A stretch of 64,000 nucleotides of DNA from Aporrectodea caliginosa (Eukaryota; Annelida; Clitellata; Crassiclitellata; Lumbricidae): the NCBI GenBank assembly GCA_020284085.1, contig JACEVL010006449.1:100001-164000 (forward strand), given 5' to 3'. The first letter of the stretch is position 1. Every line of letters begins with the position of its first letter. Below are positions 36,208 through 48,435 of the stretch, in pieces. The notes below the pieces were generated by a model. That model was not told the origin of the DNA. It did not search any database and worked only from the letters and a program-made list of their open reading frames with translations. The position numbers and the translations under genes were made by a program.

Positions 36208-39141
36208 AATCTAATCTAATAATTATCCAATTCAATCCAATCTCATATAATCCAATCCAATTTAATCTAATCTAATCTAATCTGGTCTGGTCTGGTCTGG
36301 TCTGGTCTGGTCTGGTCTGGTCTGGTCTGGTCTGGTCTGGTCTGGTCTGGTCTGGTCTGGTCTGGTCTGGTCTGGTCTAGTCTAGTCTAGTCTAGTCTAA
36401 TCTAGTGTAGTCTAATCTAATCTAATCTAATCTAATCTAATCTAATCTAATCTAATCTAATCTAATCTAATCTAATTAATCTGAATCTTCTACAGCATTG
36501 TTGTCGCAATACTCAATCAAAGCATAAGTTTTCCTTTAAATTGAAACCGTCGTTAAAAACAAAACGTTGTGGCATCATAAAAATCAAATTAGTCAGGTAA
36601 AAACGGAACTCAGGTTATGATGGCAAAGCAAGGTGAAATCAGAGGTCTGTCCAATAGTCGGTCAGTCAATCTAATCAATCAGTCCAATCCAATCTAAAAT
36701 CTGCTCTAGTCTAATCCAATCTGCTCTAATCCCTGCCTCATAAGTCTAATCTAATCTAATCTAATCTAATCTAGTCTAATCTCCAATTCTAATTAAAATT
36801 AATCTAATCTAATCTAATCGTCGTCTAATTAATCTGCTCTAATCTAATCTAATCTAATCTGCTCTAGTCTAATCTGATCTGTAAAATCTAATCAATCTAA
36901 TCTAATCTAATCTAATCTAATCTACCTCTAATCTACCTTATCTAAGCTCAGTACCTAATTCTAATTCCAATCTCTAGGTCCAATTTTAATTTGGATCTAA
37001 TTCTTAATCTGGTCTAATCTAATCTGTCTGAATCTAATCTAATTCTGATCTAATCTAATCTAATCTAATCTAATCTAATCTAATCAATCTGCTCTAGTCT
37101 AATCTAATCTGCTCTAATTCTCTAATCAAATCTAATCTAATCTAATCTAATCTAATCTAATCTAATCTAATCTAATCTAATCTAATCTAATCCAATCTAA
37201 TCAATCTAATCTAATCTAATCCAATCTAATCTAATCTAATCTAATCTAATCTAATCTAATCTAATCTAATCTAATCTAATCTAATCTAATCTAATCTAAT
37301 CTAATCAATCTAATCTAATCTAATCTAATCTAATCCAATCCAATCCAATCCAATCTAATCCAATCTTAATCTAATCTAATCCTAATCTAATCTGTCTAAT
37401 CATCTAATCTAATCTAATCTAATCCAATCTGGTCAATCAATCCAATCCAATCTAATCTAATCTAATCTAACTTCCAATCTAATCTAATCTAATCTAATCT
37501 AATCTAATCTAATCTAATCTAATCTAATCTAATCTAATCTAATCCTAATCTAATCTAATCTAATCTAATCTAATCTAATCTGCTCTAATCTAATCCAATC
37601 TAATCTAATCTAATCTAATCTAATCTAATCTAATCTAATCTAATCTAATCTAATCTAATCTAATCTAATCTGCCTAATCTAATCCAATCTAATCTGCTCT
37701 AATCTAATCTAATCTGCTCCAATCTAATCTAATCTAATCTAATCTAATCTAATCTAATTCTAATCTAATCTAATCTAATCTAATCCAATCTAATCTCTTA
37801 ATCTAATATAATCCAATCTAATCTCAATCTAATCTAATCCAATATAATCTAATCTAATCTAATTCTCCAATCCAATCCAATCTAATCTAATCTAATCTAA
37901 TCTAATCTAATCTAATCTAATCTAATCTAATCTAATCTAATCTAATCTAATCTAATCTAATCCAATAATCCAATCTATCCAATCTAATCTAATCTAATCT
38001 AATCTAATCTAATTCAATCTAATCTAATCTAATCTAATCTAATCCAATCCAATCCAATCTAATCTAATCAATCTAATCTCTAATCTAATCTAATCTAATC
38101 TAATCTAATCTAATCTAATAATCTAATCTAATCTAATCTAATCTAATGTTAATCTAATCTAATCTAATCTAATCTAATTCAATCTAATCTAATCTAATCT
38201 AATCTAATCTAATCAATCCAATCTAATCTAATCTAATCCAATCAATCTAATCTCAATCTAATCTAATCTAATCTAATCTAATCTAATCTAATCTAATCTA
38301 ATCTAATCTAATCTAATCTAATCCAATCTAATCTAATCTAATCTAATCTAATCTAATCTAATCTAATCTAATCTAATCCAATCTAATCTAATCTAATCTA
38401 ATCTAATCTAATCTAATCTAATCTAATCCAATCCAATCTAATCTAATCTAATCTAATCTAATCTAATCTAATCTAATCCAATCTAATCTAATCTAATCTA
38501 ATCTAATCTAATCTAATCTAATCCAATCTAATCTAATCTAATCTAATCTAATCTCAATCTAATCTAATCTAATCTAATCTAATCTAATCTAATCCAATCC
38601 AATCCAATCCAATCCAATCTAATCTAATCTAATCTAATCTAATCTAATCTAATCTAATCAATCTAATCTAATCTAATCTAATCCAATCCAATCCAATCCA
38701 ATCCAATCCAATCTAATCTGCTTCTAATCTAATCCAATCTGCTCTAATCTAATCTAATCTAATCTCTCTAATCTAATCTAATCCAATCCAGTGTCCGGTC
38801 AATCTGCTCTAATCTGCTCTAATCTAATCTAATCTAATCTAATCTAATCTAATCTAATCTAATCTAATCTAATCTAATCTAATCTAATCTAATCTGCTCT
38901 AATCTAATCCAATCCAATCTGCTCCTAATCTAATCTGCTCTCAGGTCAATCTAATCTAGTCTTCAATCTAGTCTATTAATCTAATCTAATCTAATCTAAT
39001 CTAATCTAATCTAATCCAATCCAATCCAATCCAATCCAATCCAATCTAATCTAATCTGCTCTAGTCTAATCCAATCTGGTAATGAATCTAATCAATCTAA
39101 TCTAATCTAATCCAATCCAATCCAATCCAATCCAATCTAAT
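36208..39141 (+). repeat. (TCTAA)n pentanucleotide satellite, about 2.9 kb
   Basis: It is almost entirely TCTAA with interspersed TCCAA, TCTGC and TCAAT variants. A homogeneous block of 19 TCTGG units lies at 36281-36375, followed by a few TCTAG units. About 150 bp of unrelated sequence interrupts it at 36495-36655. It lies in the large receptor intron. The complement is (TTAGA)n, one base away from the TTAGG telomere unit of arthropods, but the placement is intronic. Confidence 0.95.
36495..36655 (+). repeat. Left copy of a direct duplication flanking the (TCTAA)n array
   Basis: It contains GCATTGTTGTCGCAATACTC, GTTTTCCTTTAAATTGAAAC, CGTCGTTAAAAACA, AAAAATCAAATTAG, GGTTATGATGGCAAAGCAAG and AGAGGT, all of which recur in the same order at 39150-39305. 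Confidence 0.85.
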
Positions 39142-39149
39142 AGTGAATG

Positions 39150-39305
39150 AGCATTGTTGTCGCAATACTCAATTAAAGCATCAATCAGTTTTCCTTTCAA
39201 TTGAAACCGTCGTTAAAAACAATGCGCAGTGAATAAAAATCAAATTAGCAGTGAATGGGAAGGTTATGATGGCAAAGCAAGGTGAAACAGAGGTGTGTCC
39301 AGTTG
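39150..39305 (+). repeat. Right copy of the direct duplication
   Basis: Same ordered blocks as 36495-36655, but with GCAGTGAAT units of the adjoining minisatellite interrupting them after CGTTAAAAACAAT and after CAAATTA. Confidence 0.85.
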
Positions 39306-39309
39306 ATAC

Positions 39310-39630
39310 CTGGACATTAACTGAATGAAGCACATGTGTAATGAATGGCAGTGAATGAGCAGTGAATTGGCAGTGAATGGGAATTGGGTGAATGAGCAGT
39401 GAATGGGCAGTGAATGGACAGTGAATGGACAGTGAATAAATAGTGAATGGGCAGTGAACTATCAGTGAATGAGAGGTGAATGGACAGTGAGTGGGCAATA
39501 AATGCGCAGTGAATGGGCTGTGAATTGTAGGAATGGGCAGTGAATGAGTGGTGAATGGGCAATAAATGGGCAGTGAATGAACGGTTAATGGACAGAGAAT
39601 GAGCAGTGAATGGACAGTGAATTACAAAGC
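39310..39630 (+). repeat. Minisatellite, unit about 11-12 bp (CAGTGAATGGG)
   Basis: More than 20 degenerate copies of CAGTGAATGGG or CAGTGAATGGA, with GAGCAGTGAATG variants, directly downstream of the duplicated segment. Confidence 0.85.
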
Positions 39631-39684
39631 CTCGAACCAGGCACGCAGATCGCCCTACAGCCCAACAATGCCCTGGTTCGAGGC
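39629..39684. repeat. Inverted repeat GCCTCGAACCAGG / CCTGGTTCGAGGC
   Basis: A perfect 13-bp stem separated by about 30 bases. The right arm resembles a tRNA B box (GGTTCGAGGC). Confidence 0.6.
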
Positions 39685-40373
39685 ACAACACGTCTCAAAG
39701 CGGCAGTTCATCGATTTGTTGGCAAGAAGCGGAAATAGAAAGACGGATATAGATTGGTGGATTTAAAATGTAATGAATCATACATTGTAAACTGAAAGAG
39801 TTTAAACTGAATTGCATGCTCGGTGGGCAATCAATAGAATGAATGCAATGTGGGTGGAATATATAGACTGATATTGCGTGGACTCTGTTAAGGTTGCTGT
39901 CAGGCATTTTAAACCAATTTTTACCTTCTGAAAATCTGCCTGGGTGATAACCAGCCTACCAATGAGGAGAGGTGAATAACCGAAGTTGTGTCGGTTAAGT
40001 CCCGCTCTGCTCAATTTCAGAAGACGTCCATGAAGCTACTCAACATTGTGGGCTATTCCATGAGTAGGAATTTGGCCTTGCTTTCCAGGTCCTGGTGCAG
40101 CCGTCTGAAAAGTTATGATTTCTGTTTCTTTTTTTAGTATCATACATCCGAATCAATAACTCGATTGTAATGAACTTAAAGAACTTTACCAAAACAGTGC
40201 GCGCAAATCTGCAGCACCTGCTCATAATGATCTTTAATCCAGTTAACTAATAACTACATGTACGCCATTATTAACTTCTGTTTTCTACACAACTGTATGG
40301 CATTATTAGGATGATTGTTATTAATGTTTGATTAGTTAAGGTTTCTTACATTCTTTTCTATCTCTTCACTTAG

Positions 40374-40898
40374 TTAAGACTACGAAGATATCCATATATA
40401 TGAAACTGGTAACCTACACACTGTATGATCATTATCTGAATACCACGGACAGCGGGACTTGTCCCTTTGGGGTTCCCTTAATTGAGCTCTAACTGTCAAT
40501 GTAGTTAAGACTACGAAGATATCCATATCAATTAAACTGGTAGCCCTAACCTTGCACCTATGATCACCACTTGGTACCCCGGACAGCGGGACTCGTCCCT
40601 TTGGGGTTTCCCATTAATGAGCTCAACTGTGAATGTTTCATTCCCATATGATCATAATAGTATCTGCTTGTATAACACCAATGTATACTACCGCGATTTA
40701 TTTCACAACTCTGTACTATAATTATCGGATGTTGCACCTTAATAAACAGCTTTGATTTGATTGGATTTGAACACCAGTTTTAAAATTCTCTTCAATAAAC
40801 AGCTTTGATTTGATTGGAGTTGAACACGAGTTTTGAAATTCTCTTTAATGAAGAGCTTTGATTTGATTTGATTTGGTTTGAACACGAGTTTTGAAATA
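40374..40898 (+). repeat. Two tandem duplications in a retroposon-like 3' end
   Basis: A unit of about 130 bp (GTTAAGACTACGAAGATATC ... GGACAGCGGGACT(T/C)GTCCC ... GAGCTC) occurs at 40374-40503 and again at 40504-40637. From 40740 a unit of about 55-60 bp (AATAAACAGCTTTGATTTGA ... GAACACGAGTTTTGAAAT) occurs three times. The AATAAACAGCTTTGATTTGA segment looks like a LINE terminus. Confidence 0.75.
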
Positions 40899-41311
40899 TA
40901 TCCTTAGAAAATATACAGAAGCTTTAAACTACATATGTCTTACCACCGCAGCTCCGAAAAGAGCCTTGGGTTTGGTCTACTACGGTTTGCGCTACTCGCA
41001 ATAACCTCTTTACAGCAAACCCCCGAAGGACGGTCGGTCACCCGTCTGCGCTCGCTCCCTCTTCTACGTTCAATGGAGATCGGTGGGGGATGGTGGCCGA
41101 CGGCGATGCCAATTAGTGGAAGATGTGTGGAGCGAACGCCGGCGTTTTCCCTCCGCCCCCGGCTTCGCCCGGGCTGAAATGATAACGATCGTAATTATGC
41201 ACAATAACTCTGTAATTGATGACTATTATCGGTCGCTTTATTGATCTTTCTTTCGTGCGTAACAGGCGGACTGGAGACCGGGCTCTAACTGGGTGGGTGG
41301 TAGGAGTTGCG

Positions 41312-41564
41312 GTTTAACGACGCTGTCTCCCTCCTCCTTTATTCAGGCTTTGGACTGGCACCACCCGAGAACGAAGGTGATTAGTGTCGCCCTCCTCCGT
41401 GGTCCAGACTTTGGACTGGCTTTGGCGGAGTTTAATACGGCGTTACAGGGAGAACGTAACAAGAACTCCGCCACTGTTCGCTTTCTGACAGTGCCAGTCC
41501 CAAGCCTGGAGAAAGGAGGAGGGCGACGCTAATGGTCTTTGTTACCACACAGTGGTCGTTAAAC
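41312..41564. mobile_element. Foldback element with nested inverted arms
   Basis: GTTTAACGAC at the left end is the reverse complement of GTCGTTAAAC at the right end. The arms also share CCTCCTCCTTT...CAGGCTTTGGACTGGCAC against GTGCCAGTCCCAAGCCTGG...AAAGGAGGAGG. A second hairpin (TGGCGGAGTT and AACTCCGCCA) lies inside. A related half copy is at about 51130-51249. No coding capacity. Confidence 0.55.
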
Positions 41565-42069
41565 AGTAAACAAGAACGTAAACAAAGCCACGGCGGAAAC
41601 ATTCGCCTTCGCGAAAACCATCGCAAGTGTCTCGTTGATGCACAAACAGTTCAGATGTATTGCATGAAGGTGGCTGATATAGCGCCTGTTTACAAGTTCC
41701 TGTAGTTTATTTGCCTATTTTCCTCTGTAGATTATGTTCCGAGCAGAAAAGGGTCTCACAGTCGGTCATCGATTGGGGTAGGCTTCATAATTCCCTTTTA
41801 ATGAGAAATCTCGAATCGCCGATCGAGCTCTTAATGCCACCCTCGTTGCAGCCATAAATTCCTCAGCTTCGCGGTTCATTACGTCTGCGGCTGACCTTTG
41901 AACTCGACGTCTCTTTCGTATTGTTCGACGATTTAGATTTCGTTTCTGCGAAGGTTCTGAAATGTAATGGTAATCGTAATCGTAAGCACTAAAACATCTA
42001 AAGTACACGCTACTCAAATTTCTAGCTGGGAAATCCTCCTCCTCCTTTGCTTTACTCAAAACCTAGTTC

Positions 42070-42310
42070 TGCTCTAGTTCAGAGGTGTTCCCAATCCAGC
42101 AGCTTGGAACTCTCTTCCCCAGTCTCTTCGCTTTGAGTTACTAGCCCTGTCTCCTTCCCATTTCCGTAGACGTCTTAAGACTTTTTTGTTCCCTGATGCA
42201 GGCACTGACGCAGGTCGAGAGCGCTGCTGATTTTTGAGCGGCGCTATATAAATGTTCGATTACAATTACAATTACAATTATTAGAGGCGCTTTATAAATG
42301 TTCGAATACA
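42070..42310 (+). mobile_element. LINE C-terminus and 3' tail
   Basis: NPAAWNSLPQSLRFELL and FRRRLKTFLFPDAG are in frame to a stop near 42230. GAGCGGCGCTATATAAATG and an (ATTACA)n tail follow. A second terminus GAGGCGCTTTATAAATG with an (ATACA) tail follows at 42281. Confidence 0.75.
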
Positions 42311-42999
42311 ATAAGCTAGTTCAGCATTAAATTTTCCCGCAAGGCATGACGGGAAAGGTGATAGTTCCCCGTTCATAAACAAAGCGAAATATGGCGGATA
42401 GCTTAGACGAATCGTTCAAAGTGGACGGCTGTAATCGATGGAATGTAGATGATTTGAAGAAATTTATAACAAAAAGATGCCACAAGACAACTTCATCGAG
42501 TTAAACATGAACTCGTGGCAATCAAATATCTTCTAATATTTGCGTCAAAGTAGATCATAGCAACATCGCTACCGGCACCATTCGGTTTGTTTATGAACGG
42601 AAGTAAAGTAAACTGGCTGCGCATGCGCACTGGTAATGCTGAAGTAGCTTATACAACACAATACTCAAAAGCTGAGCGCAGGACACCGGCTTACATTCGC
42701 GAGCTCCATCATATACTGTCATTTCGTTTTCCAGCACGAGAATAATAATGTAGGCTACACAATCAAAACAAAACGTAGGGAAAATAGTTGCTCATCCGAT
42801 AAGACTGACAGATGCAGCGATCACAATCGCAGCTTCTGCTTAGAGATTCCTTCTTTGGCTGACTTTCAATTACTGTGTCGTCGAAGATAACGACAGTAGT
42901 GGTGGCGCTTGTTTCAAGGCTATATATGCTTTGCGAATGGAGGGTATGTAATTCTCCTCAGAGATAATTACTACCGTGTATAATACAGATGCTGTTGCT

Positions 43000-43115
43000 T
43001 ATCGAAGTAGCCCATAAATCACTGGGGGCTCGGACGCCCCGCTGTCCATAAAGATCCAGTTTTTAATTAACATTTTATGATCTACGGTATCAAACGCTTT
43101 CGGTTTCGAGAAACG
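43000..43115 (-). pseudogene. LINE RT motif A remnant
   Basis: Minus-strand translation gives KAFDTVDHKMLIKNWIF, RT motif A with its catalytic Asp, running to a stop near 43008. Nothing else of the RT is present. Confidence 0.7.
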
Positions 43116-43211
43116 TTCCGTGGGAACTTTTATTGTCTGTAACCTTCACGGGGTCATCTGGCCTGCCCATAGCTTAGCTGATGTTGTCAATGGAACTGTT
43201 ATGCTAGCGCA

Positions 43212-43560
43212 ACGTACATACATACATACATACATACATACATACATACATACATACATACATACATACATACATACATACATACATACATACATACATA
43301 CATACATACATACATACATACATACATACATACATACATACATACATAAATACATACATACATACATACATACATACATAAATACATACATACATACATA
43401 CATACATACATACAGAAAGACAGAAAGACAGACAGACAGACAGACAAACAAACAAATAGACAGACAGACAAACAAACAAACAAACGGACAGACAAAGACA
43501 GACAAACAGAGGGACAGAAGCACCAACACAGAGAAGAACAAACAAACGGACAAATAAGCA
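43212..43560 (+). repeat. (ACAT)n followed by (CAGA)n/(CAAA)n
   Basis: About 200 bp of pure ACAT followed by CAGA, CAAA and related units. It begins about 100 bp from the RT remnant at 43000. Confidence 0.95.
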
Positions 43561-43635
43561 GACACAGGGGTCGTAAATGTCGTTCGTTGTTTTGGAAACC
43601 AAACAGATTGTAGGGCAAAAGCTGGTATCCTTTAA

Positions 43636-44592
43636 CCCTCGGGCTACCAGGGGGGTGGTTGCCACCCCCCCTAGGTTTTATTCATTTCAAACTTTTTCCG
43701 TATGGAATAAAAATTTGACCTTTTAGGTAGCTGTAGGGGGTTCATTTACACACGTTTTGAGGTAAAATGTGAGATGATATCTCACACCGTTCAAAAGTTA
43801 TAGCCAATATACCCGAGGCACCAGGGGGGGTGGATACCACCCCCCTAGACTTTCGACTATATCTTATCCGTCATTTAATATTAAGAGACACAAATTATAC
43901 CATTCTATAGAGGGAATGTGGGGCTACATTTCTATGGTCACTGAGTTGACCTGTGACAACCGGAAGTGCTCAAAATAAATAATAATACGCGTAATATGCG
44001 TGAAAAATGGCTGAATGGAAGGACTCCCCCTTAGTTTTTGTCTGTAGCATATTCATTTGTCTTCCTGGAAGAGAAACAAAGATACCATTCTTTAGAGGGA
44101 ATGTAGGGCTTCATTTGCATACCTACATCTTTGTCTTTTGAATACCGGAAGTGATCAAAATAAATAATAATACGCGTAATCTGTGTGAAAATCGCTGAAT
44201 ACAGCATTACAACGTAAACCGATATATATGTATGGATATATATGTATGGATGTACATTTATACTATATAAACATGTGTAGGGATGATTTTGTGTATCTTT
44301 TATGCATGGATTAGTTTCAAAACACACATAATCTTATATTTGTTTATCCAAAAAGTAGAAAATGTACGCAATAATATACAATATTGCTAATTAATGGGTT
44401 CCGTTGTTAAAAGTGATGTAATTTCGAGGTGCATTCACATAATGTACAACTAAATATACCATTCTGTGCAGAAATGAATGCTGAATCCATTGCTATATTA
44501 CAAGTTATGATATGTGAAACCAAACACGAAATCCAGGGGTGGTAACCACCCCCTTGGTAGTCCGTGTTACAAAAAGCTTGGTAGCCCTAGGG
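43636..44592. mobile_element. piggyBac-like MITE with TTAA target sites
   Basis: The left end CCCTCGGGCTACCAGG and the reversed right end CCCTAGGGCTACCAAG agree at 14 of 16 positions and begin with the CCCT typical of piggyBac termini. Each end abuts TTAA (43632-43635 and 44593-44596), the piggyBac target site. The 957-bp interior has no transposase frame. It contains two diverged copies of a module of roughly 120 bp (about 43895-44015 and 44080-44195), each ending in the same AATAATACGCGTAAT block. It also has three short palindromes of the form GGGGTGG...CCACCCC, near 43650, 43826 and 44535. Confidence 0.85.
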
Positions 44593-45478
44593 TTAACCTG
44601 CTTTAGTGTGGTGCTGAGCAATTTCAGATTTACATTTCAATAGAGGGAAGTCAAAACTTCTCTACCCGCTGGCTCAGATTCTCTTCCACTGTAGATGGAT
44701 ACCCAAAAACATTTGACTTCTACTGGTAGAAGTCAAATATTAATTTGTGAATGTTACTTAAAAACCCATTAATCGTACCACAAGTGTATGACACACATGG
44801 TTACATAGGTGCTAACTTTATTTTTTACACACCGATAATTAATAGCTTTTCTGAGAGTTTTATAGGAAAACAGGAAAGATTGGGGAAAAGAGCTGTAATA
44901 TGCCAAAAATAATCTTTGTGGGCGGCAACGGCCTATATTGTCATATTAAGCTGCCGTTAAACTGTGGATCCAATCCAAAAGTAAAACTAAAAACTTTACT
45001 CCCTTAATTTGACATAATTTGACACAGGAACAGAACAACTGTTTGTCCTGTTTGACTGCCGCAATTTAGGACTCAAGTGAAAGAAACCACGCTGGCGTTG
45101 AAAGAGGGATAAGTAATACAATTCACAATAGCTAATTGTTTTCGCAGCGCATTAGTCATCAACGATGGCAGAATATTATAGATAAAATAATTAGACATGC
45201 GTTGGACGGGTCAATGTTGTCAAATGCTTCACGCATGTCAATAATGCTAACACAATGCGCGCTGCATAAGACGAATGGCGATACTTTAACGATGATCTAA
45301 AGTGGAATTCTTTGCGAACAGTGAGAAGATTTAATATTATCAGGTTTATCGGCGAAAGAGAAAACTTCACATCACCTGTTCAAACGGTTCGGTTGGGAGG
45401 CATTTTGCAGACGCCCAGAATTCTATGAGCACTATTCCAACTGAATAATTGCAACATGTATGGCATATTGTCATGGCA

Positions 45479-45735
45479 GCTATTCATTCATTCATTCGTT
45501 CGTTAATTAATTAATTAATTTGTTCAGTCAGTCATTCATTCATTCATTCGTTCGTTAATTAATTAATTAATTCGTCTATTCATTCGTTCATTCCTTCGTT
45601 CATTCATTCATTCATACATCCATTCATTCATTCATTCATTCATTCAGCTATTCATTCATCCATCCATCCATTCGTTCGTTCGTTCATTCATTCTTTCATT
45701 CATTCATTCTTTCTTACTTTCTTTCTTTAATTCTT
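45479..45735 (+). repeat. (ATTC)n array
   Basis: ATTC units with GTTC, AATT and TTTC variants. Confidence 0.9.
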
Positions 45736-45884
45736 TCCTTCTTTCATTCGTACGCTCAGACCAAGCCTATACTTAAGAAATCACAAAAGGCGAGCAAATA
45801 TAGATTAAAATTATATATACTATGTATTTTTATTACTTCATCAGTTCGTTCATTCTATCTATAAACCTACTTGACACATAACCA

Positions 45885-45960
45885 ATCAACGCTCGTGAAT
45901 AAGCTGGTGCCCTGCGCTTAGCTTTAAAGTAGCGCTTTAGAAGTTTGAAGTTTACAAATT
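45885..45960 (+). mobile_element. Dispersed 3'-end repeat (CGCTCGTGAATAAGC family)
   Basis: Third copy of the same sequence (CGCTCGTGAATAAGCTGGTG, CCCTGCGCTTAGC, AGCGCTTTAGAAGTTT). Confidence 0.55.
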
Positions 45961-46494
45961 ACATAGGTCTATATATATACCCACACACATATAATTATAC
46001 ATAATATTTATATCTGCAGCTCTACGTGGAAATAGAAGTAGTTAGCTACTAAGCCACAGTAGCTCTATAAATTCCCATTTAATTACGGAAATTAATTAAT
46101 TTAAGCTATAATTATGAGAGAGGTCTTATTTGGACGTCATAGAAACCCGTTTGGAGCTGAAATCCCAAACATAATTATTTTATACGCAAAAACAGTCGCT
46201 AAGATGTATTCCGTCGGCTAAAAGCTGTTGCCATCACACGAAAGGGTCTTAACGAACTCGCGTGCAGCGGCTTTAAAGCTTAGCGTGACAGAAAGTTATT
46301 AACAGACGCCTCTGCAAAATTAGGCAGCCCAGTGGCAATTAGTCCTATTAGGCCTATATTAAACGAAAAATAATTGAGATGTTTGTTGGCAAACTAAATG
46401 CGTCAGTTCGTGCAGTTAGATACGGTTCACATGTAGGAGGTAATGAATGTAATTAAAATATAATTACAGGGCAATTGATTGATCAATACATTCA

Positions 46495-46805
46495 TAAATT
46501 TATATAGCGCTCCTTCAAGGGACTACTCAAAGGCGCTCCCGACTCCAGCACAGTCAAAAAGTACAGTTTAAAAATCGTATCGTATCGTAGCGTATCGTCG
46601 TATCGTATCTGAGAATTTGTAAAGCGCCTCTTCCAGTACTAGCTATTCAGAGACGCTCTCAGCGTGACAGCCCTAGGAAATAAAAGTCTTCAAGCAACGA
46701 AGGGATGAAGGTGGGACCCCGACTAAAATCTTACTACGGATTGAGGGGGAGGTAAGAGCCCCAGGGAGCAGACTTGGCTCGTGGTGGAGCCCGTTCCAGA
46801 CAACT
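46495..46805 (-). mobile_element. Two adjoining retroposon 3' ends
   Basis: 46565-46805 (minus) reads VWNGLHHEPSLLPGAL and LRCLKTFIS to a stop, then GAGGCGCTTTACAAATTC and a (CGTAT)n tail. 46495-46560 (minus) is a second terminus (GAAGGAGCGCTATATAAAT). Confidence 0.65.
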
Positions 46806-47189
46806 GACAGTTTAACAAATTAGTTTAATAAATGACAGTTTAGTATATGACAGTTTAATCAATTACAATTGAAATAAATGACAGTTTAATTGGCTTGCGT
46901 CTGACAAAGATGACTGGCCGGACAATGAGACTTTGTCGGAAGCAGTCGAACGCCCTGCCTCGCAGATTGACGGATCGTTTTGAATATTTAATGACGATGA
47001 ATCGTCTATATAAATATAAGGCGATTCTTTGCGGAAATGTTTTCCACTCAAACCCTGTCGCCTGGATGCATCAAGGGAGAGGCAACAGCCAGGAAGAACA
47101 CACAGCAGGTGGCATCAAACCGGGGCTAAAAGTCAGGCGAGCGTTTTAAATTCATGCATGCATATTATAGGGTCTATGTATTTACAGTA

Positions 47190-47375
47190 TGTATCAATCA
47201 ATCAATAAAAATTTATATAGCGCCACTCAAAGATCTCTACTCAGAGGTATTCCCGATCCAAGCTATAGGAGGAAGAGAGCAGTCTTGAGGGACCTGTAGG
47301 ACTTGAGGACACGGATCTCCAGAGGAAACCCGTTCCATGTCGTTGGGCCGATCACGGAAAATAGTATACCCATGG
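47190..47375 (-). mobile_element. LINE C-terminus and 3' tail
   Basis: Minus-strand translation FSVIGPTTWNGFPLEIRVL and YRSLKTALFLL is followed by a stop. The terminus GTGGCGCTATATAAATTTT and a (TTGA)n tail follow. Confidence 0.75.
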
Positions 47376-47739
47376 ACTGTTACATAAGAATGTATGTATT
47401 GAGAAGTATATTTATATGCATCTATGCAAATTTGTATGCATGCATATGATGGAGGTATGTGTGACATTGTATGTATGAATGTATGCACAAATGTTGGTAT
47501 ATACATATACATACAGTAAATAAATATATAAATATATATATATATGTATGTATTATATAATTATGCCAACCGTCAGCTCTGGATGAGAATCCGTTGACTG
47601 GGTTCGATGGTGATGATTTGCGGTATGATGATGATTTGCGGTACCTTGCAAGTGGTGACTCTTCTAGTCATCTGTCTTTCGAGCTGTATTCATTTTCGAC
47701 TGACTATTATTTTGGTCATATTGATAACTCTAACATCAT

Positions 47740-47825
47740 TTAGAATAGCGCAGTAGGAATCTCTGAGTAGGAATCTTGAAGGGACGCTACATAAATGGTT
47801 GTAATGAATGGATGAATGAATATGC
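47740..47825 (+). mobile_element. LINE 3' terminus with (ATGA)n tail
   Basis: TCTGAGTAGGAATCTTGAAG, GGACGCTACATAAATGG and an (ATGAATGG) tail. Confidence 0.55.
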
Positions 47826-48076
47826 ATATAATTTATTTATAAGCGCAAATCAATAATTGCCATCGTACTTTATCACCCATGGTAACATCCTGTAGCTATG
47901 CTTAAAAGTCGATCTTCTCTTCGATCAGCATACATGTATCTGCTGGAAAGTAGCTATGTTGTTCCTGGTACACGTTTTCTTGTCATTGTCCGGCCTTCAT
48001 TCACACTTGCTAATCACCTCTGTTTCTCGGATGCATAGCACACTTTAGAAGTTTGTTATTATCAAACACAGTGGCG

Positions 48077-48332
48077 CATATGTATGTATGTATGTATATA
48101 TGTATGCATGTGTGCATGTATGTAAGTAAATATTTATCTCTGTGTTTCTAAGTATTGTTTGTATCTATGTTTGTAGACATCTTTGCATCTATGTATGTGC
48201 ATTGTACGTACGTACGTACGTACTATGCATGTATGTATGTATGCATGTATGTATGTATGTATGTATGTATGTATGTATATTGTACGTATGCATGTATGTA
48301 TGTATGTATGTATATGCATGTATGTATGTATG

Positions 48333-48364
<32 letters not shown>

Positions 48365-48435
48365 CATGTGTATGTATGTATGTATGTATGTATGTATGTA
48401 TGTATGTATGTATGTATTTAGTATGTGTATGCAAG
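48077..48435 (+). repeat. (GTAT)n array
   Basis: GTAT units with GCAT and GTAC variants. Confidence 0.9.

Larger units (their letters stand above)
44600..46490. other. Intronic DNA without genes
   Basis: Apart from the (ATTC)n array and the 45885 repeat, nothing is recognised. Confidence 0.5.

Noticed and set aside
36208..39141. Telomere or chromosome end
   Set aside because: The unit (TTAGA)n is not a known metazoan telomere unit that I can confirm, it is degenerate, and it lies inside an intron with gene sequence on both sides.
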